Shown piece by piece: positions 5,448-11,724 of a stretch of DNA of 13,509 nt. This DNA is from JBBTRN01 sp038065175 (GTDB taxonomy: Bacteria > Patescibacteriota > Doudnabacteria > UBA920). The notes below the pieces were generated by a model. The model saw nothing but the letters and a program-made list of their open reading frames with translations, did no database searches and was not told the origin of the DNA. The position numbers were made by a program, and so were the translations under genes. The DNA lies in NCBI GenBank assembly GCA_038065175.1, contig JBBTRN010000019.1, positions 1 to 13,509 on the forward strand. The letters run 5' to 3'. Each line of letters begins with the position of its first letter. The first letter of the stretch is position 1.

Positions 5448-7505
5448 ATGAACAAATTCCTCTTAAAATCCAAATTTTTTCCGGCAGGTGATCAGCCAAA
5501 GGCAATAGAAGGCCTGCTCAAATCCCTCCGGGCTAAAAACCGCTTTCAAACCCTCCTTGGCGTTACTGGCAGCGGCAAGACTTTTACTATGGCTAATGTG
5601 GTAGCCGCGATAAAAAAACCGACCCTCATCATTTCCCACAACAAAACCTTAGCCGCCCAGCTCGCGAGCGAATTCCAAGAATTTTTTCCGGACAACGCCG
5701 TACATTATTTTGTTTCGTATTACGATTACTACCAGCCCGAGGCCTATATCCCGCGGAGCGACACTTACATAGAAAAAGAAACGCAAATTAACGAAGAAAT
5801 TGACCGCTTAAGGAACGCGGCAACGCAGTCGCTACTTTCCAGAAAAGATGTTTTGATTGTGGCGAGCGTTTCCTGCATTTATGGCCTGGGGAACCCTGCG
5901 GATTATTTGAGCCTGGCAATGGAAATAAAAAAGGGCGAAAGTTACAAGCGCGACAAATTGCTTAGGCGCCTAACGGATTTACAATTTAAAAGGAATGATT
6001 TTAATTTGCAAAGAGGCACCTTTAGGATCCAGGGTGACGTGCTGGAAATAATCCTTTCCAGCGAAGATACCATTGTGCGCCTTGATTTTTTTGGCGACAC
6101 CATAGAAAAAATTGAAAGGCTGGACGCGGTATCGGGCCATAAAATTGATGATATAAAAGAGTTCACCATTTTCCCTGCCAAACATTTCGTCACGCCAGAG
6201 GAAAAACTAAAAACCGCGGTTGATAAAATCCGCATGGAGCTTGTCGAGAGGCTCCAAAAACTAAAAGCCGAGGGCAAAGTCCTGGAGGCCGCACGGATTG
6301 AACAAAGAACTAATTTTGACTTAGAAATGTTAGAAAACACAGGCTTTGTGCCAGGCATAGAAAACTATTCAAGGCATATGGAAGGAAGGGAAGCCGGGAG
6401 TCCACCTTCCACGCTAATTGATTATTTCCCTGACGACTTTTTGCTATTTATAGACGAATCCCACCAAACCGTACCCCAGCTCCATGCTATGTACGAAGGC
6501 GACCAGTCGCGCAAGCAAACCCTTGTAGATTATGGTTTTAGGCTTCCAAGCGCCAAAGACAACCGGCCATTAAAATTTGAGGAATTCAAGCGTAAGATCC
6601 ATCAAACTATTTTTGTATCAGCAACTCCTAGCCCGTACGAGATAAACGTGTCCCTTACCCAAAATGACGCGCAGTCCCGTAGTGAACCCTTGGGTTCTAC
6701 TACTGGGATGAAAAAAGATAAATCTACTATTGTGGAGCAATTGATAAGGCCCACAGGCCTCATTGACCCAAGTATAGAAATCAAACCCATAAAAAACCAG
6801 GTAGATGACCTAATCGAGCGAATCCACGAAAGAGTCAAAAAACATCAGCGCGTTCTCGTAGCCACGCTTACCAAAAGGATGGCCGAAGAATTAACCGAAT
6901 ACTTAAAGGAAGACGGTATAAAAGTGCAGTATCTTCACTCGGATGTAGAAACATTTGAACGGTTGGAAACTTTGCGCGATTTAAGATTAGGCATCTACGA
7001 TGTACTGGTAGGAATAAATCTTTTGCGGGAAGGGTTGGATTTGCCCGAGGTTTCGCTCGTTGCAATTTTAGACGCGGACAAAGAAGGTTTTTTAAGGAGC
7101 GAGACTTTTTTTATGCAAATGATGGGTAGAGCCGCGAGGCACTTGGAAGGCCATGCGGTTCTGTACGCGGACAAAATAACCGGTTCAATGAAACGCGCGA
7201 TCGACGAAACCAACAGACGCAGAAAAGTCCAGGAAGGCTACAACGAAAAACATGGTATTACTCCCCAAAGCATCCAAAAAGCTATTGCTGACCACAGGTT
7301 GGCTGGTTCAAAGGTAGTCAATGCTTCTTTGGCAGATGATGGTCATGATGCGAGCCAAATGGACAAAAAAGAACTAAAATTCTATTTAGACGAACTTAAT
7401 GAGCAAATGGACTTAGCCTCACGCAATTTAGAATTCGAGTTGGCGGCTAAGATACGCGACAGGATAGGGGAAATAAAAAAAATATCGAAGCTTGGTAAAC
7501 GCTAA
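5448..7505 (+). CDS. uvrB: excinuclease ABC subunit B
   Basis: UvrB is the damage-verifying helicase-like subunit of UvrABC nucleotide excision repair. At 685 residues it is slightly longer than the usual 660-675. Walker A GVTGSGKT is at 38-45. The beta-hairpin that grips DNA lies in FVSYYDYYQPEAYIPRSDTY. The Walker B motif is FIDESH (D336-H339), and motifs V/VI are GINLLREGLDLPEV and QMMGRAARH. The C-terminal UVR motif (about 640-680) contains LNEQMDLASRNLEFELAAKI, for UvrC contact. Between SATPSPYE and VEQLIRPTG there are about 20 extra residues, of which 409-421 come from a palindromic repeat. The start at 5448 has no Shine-Dalgarno. Confidence 0.98.
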   Translation: MNKFLLKSKFFPAGDQPKAIEGLLKSLRAKNRFQTLLGVTGSGKTFTMANVVAAIKKPTLIISHNKTLAAQLASEFQEFFPDNAVHYFVSYYDYYQPEAYIPRSDTYIEKETQINEEIDRLRNAATQSLLSRKDVLIVASVSCIYGLGNPADYLSLAMEIKKGESYKRDKLLRRLTDLQFKRNDFNLQRGTFRIQGDVLEIILSSEDTIVRLDFFGDTIEKIERLDAVSGHKIDDIKEFTIFPAKHFVTPEEKLKTAVDKIRMELVERLQKLKAEGKVLEAARIEQRTNFDLEMLENTGFVPGIENYSRHMEGREAGSPPSTLIDYFPDDFLLFIDESHQTVPQLHAMYEGDQSRKQTLVDYGFRLPSAKDNRPLKFEEFKRKIHQTIFVSATPSPYEINVSLTQNDAQSRSEPLGSTTGMKKDKSTIVEQLIRPTGLIDPSIEIKPIKNQVDDLIERIHERVKKHQRVLVATLTKRMAEELTEYLKEDGIKVQYLHSDVETFERLETLRDLRLGIYDVLVGINLLREGLDLPEVSLVAILDADKEGFLRSETFFMQMMGRAARHLEGHAVLYADKITGSMKRAIDETNRRRKVQEGYNEKHGITPQSIQKAIADHRLAGSKVVNASLADDGHDASQMDKKELKFYLDELNEQMDLASRNLEFELAAKIRDRIGEIKKISKLGKR
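6674..6709. repeat. palindromic repeat inserted in frame in uvrB
   Basis: AGTCCCGTAGTGAACCC and GGGTTCTACTACTGGGAT form an imperfect inverted repeat around TT. It encodes about QSRSEPLGSTTGM (409-421), between the SATP motif and the VEQ strand, where UvrB proteins are normally contiguous. Confidence 0.75.
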
Positions 7506-7514
7506 TGCATTCTA

Positions 7515-7546
7515 TCATTGCGAGGAGGCTCTGCGACGAAGCAATC
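7515..7546. repeat. half-copy of the GTCATTGCGAG palindromic element
   Basis: ATTGC (7517-7521) and GCAAT (7541-7545) bracket GAG...GACGAA. The flanking words TCATTGCGAG and GAAGCAATCTT match the left part of the element in the dehydrogenase gene (476). It lies 10 bp after the uvrB stop. Confidence 0.6.
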
Positions 7547-7556
7547 TTTCTTTTCT

Positions 7557-7842
7557 GTCATTCCGAGCGAGCGCATCCGAGCCGAGGAATCCCTTAAGTA
7601 ACCTCTGAAAAACTAATTTTGTAAACGAAATTTCATTATTTTGAGACAGCCGGACAAAATAAATTTTGATGTTTATCTGAAGGATAAGCGGAAAAATTTT
7701 TTTGGTCGGATGTCCAAAATTATGAAATTGCAGGTCGAAAGGAGTTTTTCAGAGGTTACTTAACTCTAAATATCTTATATCTAACACCTGCCTATAAGGG
7801 AACCCTCCATTCACTCGGCGGCGCTCGCTCTGTCGGAATGAC
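7557..7842. repeat. 286-bp palindromic element, split by a nested MITE
   Basis: Ends GTCATTCCGA (7557-7566) and TCGGAATGAC (7833-7842) are perfect inverted repeats. Further in, CCCTTA (7591-7596) can pair with TAAGGG (about 7795-7801). Its left 40 bp closely match the element in FemAB (3824). With the 170-bp MITE removed, an element of about 116 bp remains. It fills most of the stretch without genes between uvrB and prs, and its right end supplies the ATG at 7838 that I reject as the prs start. Confidence 0.7.
7594..7763. mobile_element. 170-bp foldback MITE with perfect terminal inverted repeats
   Basis: Perfect 21-bp terminal inverted repeats (7594-7614 and 7743-7763) begin TTAAGTAACCTCTG. 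By eye the two halves also pair along most of their length (roughly three quarters) around a TGAA loop near 7678, so the whole element is one long imperfect hairpin. There is no open frame for a transposase. It interrupts the older palindrome at 7557-7842. TTAA lies at both ends and may include the target. Confidence 0.8.
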
Positions 7843-7849
7843 AAGATTG

Positions 7850-7858
7850 TGCTATACT
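7850..7858 (+). promoter_or_regulatory. prs promoter, extended -10
   Basis: TGC-TATACT is an extended -10 (TATACT at 7853-7858). No clear -35 is present; the preceding bases belong to the repeat end. +1 would be near 7865, giving a leader of about 33 nt to the ATG at 7898. Confidence 0.6.
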
Positions 7859-7899
7859 AATTTTGTCAATTTTATTTATTTTTGTTCAATTTTGTCAAT
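7859..7899. promoter_or_regulatory. AATTTTGTCAAT direct repeats in the prs leader
   Basis: AATTTTGTCAAT occurs exactly at 7859-7870 and 7888-7899, with a near copy (TTTTTGTTCAAT, 7879-7890) between. The second copy covers the first bases of the prs ATG. It could be an operator or translational control site. Confidence 0.4.
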
Positions 7900-8743
7900 G
7901 TTAAAACTTGTTTCCCCCAACTTCGCCGATTTAATGGAACCGAACATTGAAATCGGCAAATTCCCGGACGGCGACGCGCATGTACGGATTTTAGATTTAG
8001 AAAAATACAAAGGCCAGGAAGTTATTGTTTACCACAGGCTTTACCCTAAGCAGAACACCTCTTTGGTTGTTCTGCTTTTAATTTTAGACACGCTTAAACA
8101 AATCGGCGCGCGCGCTAGCGTAGTCGCGCCTTATTTGCCCTATGCCCGCCAGGACAAAACAAAATTAAACGGCGAGGTAGGCAGCGCTAAAGCCATTTGC
8201 AACCTGCTTGCGCGGGCTGGCGCGGAAAAACTTTATACTTTTGACTGCCATTTTTTAAATTTCGAAGGCGAACATAAATTCGGCGAACTTTTGATTCAAA
8301 ATACCTCCATGGCAAAAAATTTAGCCGAGCACGCCAAAAATTATTTTATGGAACCGTTTGAAGTGGTAGCCCCCGATGTCGGAGCGGAATATTTAGTTAA
8401 AGATTTGGGAGGCAAAACATTTAAAAAAGTGCGCAAAGAATACAATGGCGAAAAAATCGCCTACCGGGATGTAGAAAGCCTTACCCACGATTTTGAAATA
8501 AATGGAAAAAACTTTCTGGTTTTAGACGATATGGTCTCCACAGGCAGTACAATGGTAACTGTCATAGAAAAATTAAAAGAAAACGGCGCCAAGCAGGTTT
8601 GCGTCGGCACCACCCATGGGCTTTTCCTATTTAACTGTTTAGATAAACTAAAAAAACTTACAGACTGCGTTTTCTCAACCGACACCATCCCCTCTCCGCA
8701 GTCAAGTGTTTCTATAAAAAACAAACTTCCTGAACCTATTTAA
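7898..8743 (+). CDS. prs: ribose-phosphate pyrophosphokinase
   Basis: Transfers pyrophosphate from ATP to ribose-5-phosphate to make PRPP for nucleotide, His and Trp synthesis. It has 281 residues from MLKLVSPNF, shorter than the usual 310-320 class I enzyme. FPDGDAHVRI (22-31) and PYARQDK (81-87) are the ATP-site segments, GSAKAICNLLARAGAEKLYTFDCH (95-118) is the conserved SAK-to-DxH region, and VLDDMVSTGSTM (208-219) is the PRPP-binding loop. I reject the in-frame ATG at 7838: it lies in a repeat end and upstream of the -10 box. The 3' end overlaps the convergent toxin gene by 4 bp (TTAA). The sequence is divergent, and a related phosphoribosyltransferase-fold enzyme is possible but less likely. 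Confidence 0.88.
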   Translation: MLKLVSPNFADLMEPNIEIGKFPDGDAHVRILDLEKYKGQEVIVYHRLYPKQNTSLVVLLLILDTLKQIGARASVVAPYLPYARQDKTKLNGEVGSAKAICNLLARAGAEKLYTFDCHFLNFEGEHKFGELLIQNTSMAKNLAEHAKNYFMEPFEVVAPDVGAEYLVKDLGGKTFKKVRKEYNGEKIAYRDVESLTHDFEINGKNFLVLDDMVSTGSTMVTVIEKLKENGAKQVCVGTTHGLFLFNCLDKLKKLTDCVFSTDTIPSPQSSVSIKNKLPEPI

Positions 8744-8997
8744 CGATAAATGTCTTTCCTATCGCCAATAGTTTCAAATAAAACCACCTCTTTTTCAGGA
8801 AAACTAAAAATCACTCTATAGTTCCTGGTAATCCTAAAAGAAAAACTGCCGGCAGAGCCGGCTAATTTTTTTGTATGCAGCCTGGGATCGCGCCAATCTG
8901 CCAATAAGAATTTTTCTTGTCTGTAAAATATGGTTTGGATGTTCTGCGGTAGCCTTTTAAATTCTTTGGCAAACCCTGGCGCATAAACAATTCTCAT
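8740..8997 (-). CDS. RelE/ParE-superfamily toxin
   Basis: 85 residues with the RelE/ParE fold pattern: an N-terminal strand and two helices (FAKEFKRLPQNIQTIFYRQEKF), then LHTKKLAGSAGSFSFRITRNYRVIF, and the C-terminal strand EVVLFETIGDRKDIYR. Members either cleave ribosome-bound mRNA (RelE) or poison gyrase (ParE), and the sequence alone does not decide which. R55, R58 and R80 are candidate basic active-site residues. The ATG overlaps the antitoxin TGA by 4 nt (ATGA), the typical coupled antitoxin-first order. Its stop is shared in TTAA with convergent prs. Confidence 0.82.
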   Translation of the reverse strand: MRIVYAPGFAKEFKRLPQNIQTIFYRQEKFLLADWRDPRLHTKKLAGSAGSFSFRITRNYRVIFSFPEKEVVLFETIGDRKDIYR

Positions 8998-9224
8998 AAC
9001 TTACTCAAAAATTTGCCTGCCTTATAATCCTGCCGTGCGCGGGCAATGGCTTTTTTTACGCGCGCTGGGTTTTTATAATCATGGAGACTTTCTTCTTCCA
9101 TATCGCTAAAATCCAAAATAGGCAGAGAGGTAGTTTCCTGCAATACTTCCAAAACTCGTCGGCCAATGTCTGCTTGTTTTTTTAAAGCCAAATATTTAGT
9201 TTCCAGTATGGTAATTGTGTTCAT
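8994..9224 (-). CDS. antitoxin of the RelE/ParE-type pair
   Basis: 76 residues beginning MNTITILETKYLALKKQADIG, a short strand followed by a Lys-rich helix, as in small CPR antitoxins that precede RelE-like toxins. The middle is acidic (DFSDMEEESLHDY) and the C-terminus basic (ARVKKAIARARQDYKAGKF), and that end probably wraps the toxin. The DNA-binding fold is not identifiable by eye; the N-terminal strand could be AbrB- or Phd-like. It is transcribed first, from a strong promoter whose -10 ends 6 nt before the ATG, so leaderless translation is predicted. Such antitoxins usually repress their own promoter. Confidence 0.72.
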   Translation of the reverse strand: MNTITILETKYLALKKQADIGRRVLEVLQETTSLPILDFSDMEEESLHDYKNPARVKKAIARARQDYKAGKFLSKL

Positions 9225-9230
9225 AATTTA

Positions 9231-9259
9231 ATTATATGCCTTTTGATTCGGACGGTCAA
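9231..9259 (-). promoter_or_regulatory. toxin-antitoxin promoter, predicted leaderless start
   Basis: On the minus strand TTGACC (9254-9259), 17 bp, TATAAT (9231-9236), then TAAATT and the ATG at 9224. +1 falls at the start codon. It is the best promoter match in the window. Confidence 0.8.
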
Positions 9260-9288
9260 TCAGTCAGTTAGTTGTTTTTTTTGCAGGA

Positions 9289-9297
9289 TGCTACAAT
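9289..9297 (+). promoter_or_regulatory. promoter of the first solute-binding protein gene
   Basis: TGC-TACAAT (TACAAT at 9292-9297) is an extended -10. A -35 is poor (TAGTTG, 9269-9274). +1 would be near 9304, with a 20-nt leader lacking a Shine-Dalgarno. Confidence 0.5.
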
Positions 9298-9323
9298 AAA
9301 GCAAACATCATAATTTCCATAAT

Positions 9324-10424
9324 ATGCCCAAATCCTTAAAAATCTTCCTCACCCTCGCTGTCTTACTGGCCATAATTTTGATTCTACAAAACCGCGGCAA
9401 CGATAAATCTTCCAATACTCTCAAAATCGGCGCGATTCTCCCCTTAACCGGCGATTTTGGTTCTTTGGGTGAAGAAATAAAACGAGGCGCGGAAATAGCT
9501 ACAGAGGAAGCGCATGCAAAAGGCAAAAATTTCGACTTCGTTATAGAAGACGACAAATCTCAAAGCACGGGTTCAGTTAACGCCACAAATAAATTAATAA
9601 ATATAGACAAAATCGATGCCGTATTCACAGCAACGGTCCAGGAAGTAAAGCCCATAGCGCCAATTTTTAATCAGGCTCAAACACCCTTGCTTACCGTCTG
9701 GGACAGCAATGACTACTTAAAAACCGCCGGGCCTTACATTTTTACCACAGGCTTTTCTACGGAAAAAGCCGGTGAGAAAATGGCAGTCTACGCAATTGAG
9801 ACGCTAAAACTAAAAACTGTTGCCATTATTCCCCAAATAGATGAATGGTCAGAATTAATTGCCAAAAGCTTTGAAGAAAAATTCAAAGCCCTTGGCGGCA
9901 CCATTACAATGAGGGAATCCGCGCAAGTAACCCAAAAGGATTTTAGGACTTTAATTGCTAAAGCCAAAACTTCAAACGCCGACGGCATCTATTTGCCCTT
10001 ACTGCCCACATCTGCCGGGCCTTTTCTATTGCAAGCCAAGGAATTAGGCTTTAAAGGAAAATTAATGACAGCGGACAGCTTTTCGCAGGATGATATTAAT
10101 ATCGCAAAAAATTCCGCGGAGGGAGTATACGTCACCACGCTCCATGCAGACAACGCGCAAATACTCACTGAAAAATACAAGGCCAAATACGGCACCGAAC
10201 CCTTTGACATTGTTTTTGTCTCATTTGGCTACGACGCAATAAATACCCTTCTTGAAGCTAATAAAATTTCACTGAAAAACAATATTACTCTTACCGAGGC
10301 TTTAAAACAGGTGTCTATAGACGGCGCTGGCGGAAAAATAGAGTTGAACAATTCACAATTCTTTGAACGAGAAGAAAAAATGTACAAGGTACAAAACGGA
10401 AAAATAGAATTAATTACTGAATAG
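9324..10424 (+). CDS. branched-chain amino acid-type ABC transporter substrate-binding protein (first copy)
   Basis: 366 residues. The N-terminus has a hydrophobic segment (about 6-22: IFLTLAVLLAIILIL) acting as signal peptide or membrane anchor; no lipobox cysteine follows. From LKIGAILPLTGDFGSLGEEIKRG (33 onward) it follows the Peripla_BP_6 / LivJ type I periplasmic-binding fold. Segments such as EDDKSQSTGSVNATNKLI, TPLLTVWDSN, KTVAIIPQIDEWSE and ADGIYLPLLP alternate between strands and ligand-facing loops. These proteins capture amino acids or similar small ligands, or act as sensors. No permease or ATPase genes flank it. A strong terminator follows directly, so it is a single-gene transcript. 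A related protein lies at 11725, with the TrmB regulator between. Confidence 0.85.
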   Translation: MPKSLKIFLTLAVLLAIILILQNRGNDKSSNTLKIGAILPLTGDFGSLGEEIKRGAEIATEEAHAKGKNFDFVIEDDKSQSTGSVNATNKLINIDKIDAVFTATVQEVKPIAPIFNQAQTPLLTVWDSNDYLKTAGPYIFTTGFSTEKAGEKMAVYAIETLKLKTVAIIPQIDEWSELIAKSFEEKFKALGGTITMRESAQVTQKDFRTLIAKAKTSNADGIYLPLLPTSAGPFLLQAKELGFKGKLMTADSFSQDDINIAKNSAEGVYVTTLHADNAQILTEKYKAKYGTEPFDIVFVSFGYDAINTLLEANKISLKNNITLTEALKQVSIDGAGGKIELNNSQFFEREEKMYKVQNGKIELITE

Positions 10425-10428
10425 CTCT

Positions 10429-10461
10429 AAAAAACACCCCCGCAAAAGCGAGGGTGTTTTT
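10429..10461 (+). terminator. intrinsic terminator after the first binding-protein gene
   Basis: CACCCCCGC and GCGAGGGTG pair around an AAAA loop, flanked by A5 on the left and T5 on the right. It lies 4 bp behind the stop. The A-run makes it usable from the other strand too, for trmB coming leftward. Confidence 0.9.
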
Positions 10462-10463
10462 AT

Positions 10464-10649
10464 ACAGGACTTACGGGTTTGAGCCAAGTTCCCTGCCTGC
10501 CGGCAGGCAGGGAGGCATTTTCCGAGGATTTTGAGAGCCGTAGTCGGACTACGGAGAACAAAACCGCAGCATTTTAACGAAGAAATTGGCCAAATGCCGT
10601 CTGGGGTCGGGCTTTGCCCACCCAATGACGGCAATCCCGTAAGTCCTGT
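10464..10649. mobile_element. 186-bp MITE-like foldback element
   Basis: Perfect 14-bp terminal inverted repeats ACAGGACTTACGGG (10464-10477) and CCCGTAAGTCCTGT (10636-10649). Inside, GGCATTT pairs with AAATGCC and CCGTC pairs with GACGG, so the element folds along its length. It contains a perfect 22-bp palindrome at 10491-10512 and a near-perfect CCGTAGTC/GACTACGG one at 10538-10554. TATA flanks both sides. No coding frame is credible. Its last base is the first of the three plus-strand bases (TTA) forming the TrmB stop. Confidence 0.8.
10491..10512. repeat. perfect 22-bp palindrome nested in the MITE
   Basis: CCCTGCCTGCC followed directly by its exact complement, with no loop. It sits near the left arm of the MITE with no counterpart in the right arm, which suggests a separate insertion. 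Confidence 0.8.
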
Positions 10650-11389
10650 TATAATATTTTTTCGTAAGGCTCTGCTGATTGCCAGGCTATGTCGTATAAA
10701 ATTTTTAAACTTTCAGTTATATCTTTACTTGTAATCATTACGCTAAAAATCAATGGGCGGAAAGAAAAAAATACAACGTTGTCTCCAAAAATTGCCGAGT
10801 CCGTTAAAAAACTTTTGCCTTTCGGCAAAAAACGGACTTCGTAATTCTTTTCCACTCTTGCCCTTCTGACATACTCCTGATGCTCCGGAATATCGGCCAT
10901 CATATCTCTAACTTTTAAATTACTTTCTTTTACCTTTTTTATAAAAGACCAAAGAGCCTCGGGGTCAATCTTCAATATTTCTGAAGGTGTGCCAAAAAAC
11001 AAAACCTCGGGCGAAGAATAAATTTTTTCATAAACCTGCTTAACCCCTTCAATTCCTTCAAAAAGCTGAACCTGCGGCTTTTCCTTCCGTAAATTGTACA
11101 AAGCCAACATGTTGGGCAAAAACCGTTTATATAGCTCCTGCTTTTTGTACATTTCCGCTTGTAATTTTTCCGGGCTCTCCGCAGTGAATAAATTTACTTT
11201 TGCAGGCACCTGGGAAACCAAACCTTTCTTTTTTAATTCATCCAAAACTAAATAGCTGGTTGGGCGTTTTACACCTGCTTTGGCGGCTATATCGCTTACA
11301 TCAGCCGTGCCTAATTCCAAAAGAGCCAAATAAACTTTGGCTTCTTTTTCATGTAAACCAGTTTTATTTAAGACTTCTATTAATTCCAT
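10649..11389 (-). CDS. TrmB-family transcriptional regulator
   Basis: 246 residues. The N-terminal winged helix-turn-helix (about 5-70) reads LNKTGLHEKEAKVYLALLELG, then DVSDIAAKAGVKRPTSYLVLDELKKKGLV, the TrmB pattern. A helical linker (PEKLQAEMYKKQELYKRFLPNM) is followed by a C-terminal effector-like region of about 130 residues. Archaeal TrmB proteins regulate sugar transport genes; many bacterial members have no known target. Here it lies between two solute-binding protein genes, which suggests it controls one or both, but that is only positional. The -10 box ends 6 nt before the ATG, so the mRNA is predicted leaderless, and an inverted repeat over the -35 is a possible autoregulatory operator. 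The 3' end abuts the MITE, which contributes one base of the stop. Confidence 0.88.
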   Translation of the reverse strand: MELIEVLNKTGLHEKEAKVYLALLELGTADVSDIAAKAGVKRPTSYLVLDELKKKGLVSQVPAKVNLFTAESPEKLQAEMYKKQELYKRFLPNMLALYNLRKEKPQVQLFEGIEGVKQVYEKIYSSPEVLFFGTPSEILKIDPEALWSFIKKVKESNLKVRDMMADIPEHQEYVRRARVEKNYEVRFLPKGKSFLTDSAIFGDNVVFFSFRPLIFSVMITSKDITESLKILYDIAWQSAEPYEKIL

Positions 11390-11395
11390 ATATAA

Positions 11396-11424
11396 ATTGT
11401 AATCGATAATACAAAAATTGTCAA
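11396..11424 (-). promoter_or_regulatory. trmB promoter, predicted leaderless start
   Basis: On the minus strand TTGACA (11419-11424), 17 bp, TACAAT (11396-11401), then TTATAT and the ATG at 11389. +1 would be at the A of the start codon. Confidence 0.78.
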
Positions 11425-11436
11425 CTTTTTTGACAA
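11418..11436. promoter_or_regulatory. inverted repeat TTGTCAA-5-TTGACAA, candidate operator
   Basis: A perfect 7-bp dyad with a 5-bp spacer covers the -35 of the trmB promoter and faces the gene region of the second binding protein. It is a plausible site for TrmB binding its own promoter. Confidence 0.5.
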
Positions 11437-11502
11437 ATAATATATTTAGATAAAATTTGCTTTATTTAAAAGGGTTTCGATATCTATTCTTGGTCATATT
11501 TA

Positions 11503-11531
11503 TTGTCAAAAATATATTTTTATGTCATAAT
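11503..11531 (+). promoter_or_regulatory. promoter of the second solute-binding protein gene
   Basis: TTGTCA (11503-11508), 17 bp, CATAAT (11526-11531), each one mismatch from consensus. The spacer contains AAAAATATATTTTT, a perfect palindrome. +1 near 11538 gives a leader of about 185 nt. Confidence 0.6.
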
Positions 11532-11549
11532 TCGCTGTTAAAACAAAAG

Positions 11550-11595
11550 TTCCTTTTCGATTCCAAAAAGGGAAGCGAGATGCATAACGCTTCCC
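11550..11595 (+). other. two mutually exclusive hairpins in the leader
   Basis: Stem A: TTCCTTTT (11550-11557) with AAAGGGAA (11567-11574, one T-G pair). Stem B: GGGAAGCG (11570-11577) with CGCTTCCC (11588-11595). They share 11570-11574, so only one can form at a time. No T-run follows on the plus strand; a T5 follows on the minus strand. Confidence 0.45.
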
Positions 11596-11619
11596 CCTAA
11601 GAATTGATAATGCTATTGC

Positions 11620-11704
11620 GTCATTCCAGTCCCGTATCAAGTACGGGATAAACTACAGCGGGAATCCAGAATAATGGATCCCCGGGTCCTGGCCCGAGGA
11701 TGAC
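11620..11704. repeat. 85-bp palindromic element before the second binding-protein gene
   Basis: It starts GTCATTCC and ends GGATGAC, with inner hairpins CCCGTA-TCAAG-TACGGG (11631-11647) and CGGG...CCCG near the right end. It belongs to the same GTCATTCC-ended class as the elements at 3823 and 7557. It ends 20 bp before the chosen start codon and fills the second half of the 335-bp gap after trmB. Confidence 0.7.
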
Positions 11705-11724
11705 AAATGGCCATAAGGAATTTT

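Noticed and set aside
7838..7897. Longer prs start at 7838
   Set aside because: That ATG is in the end of a palindromic repeat and upstream of the -10 box; family-like sequence begins at MLKLVSPNF (7898).
10531..10734. Plus-strand open frame of 67 codons
   Set aside because: It is made of the MITE and antisense trmB sequence, without a plausible start signal or domain.
11570..11595. Terminator on the plus strand
   Set aside because: There is a stem but no T-run on that strand; the T5 is on the minus strand, where no gene would need it.
11707..11724. Start of the second binding protein at 11707
   Set aside because: That ATG lies directly behind the repeat element, while the ATG at 11725 has AAGGA at a suitable distance.
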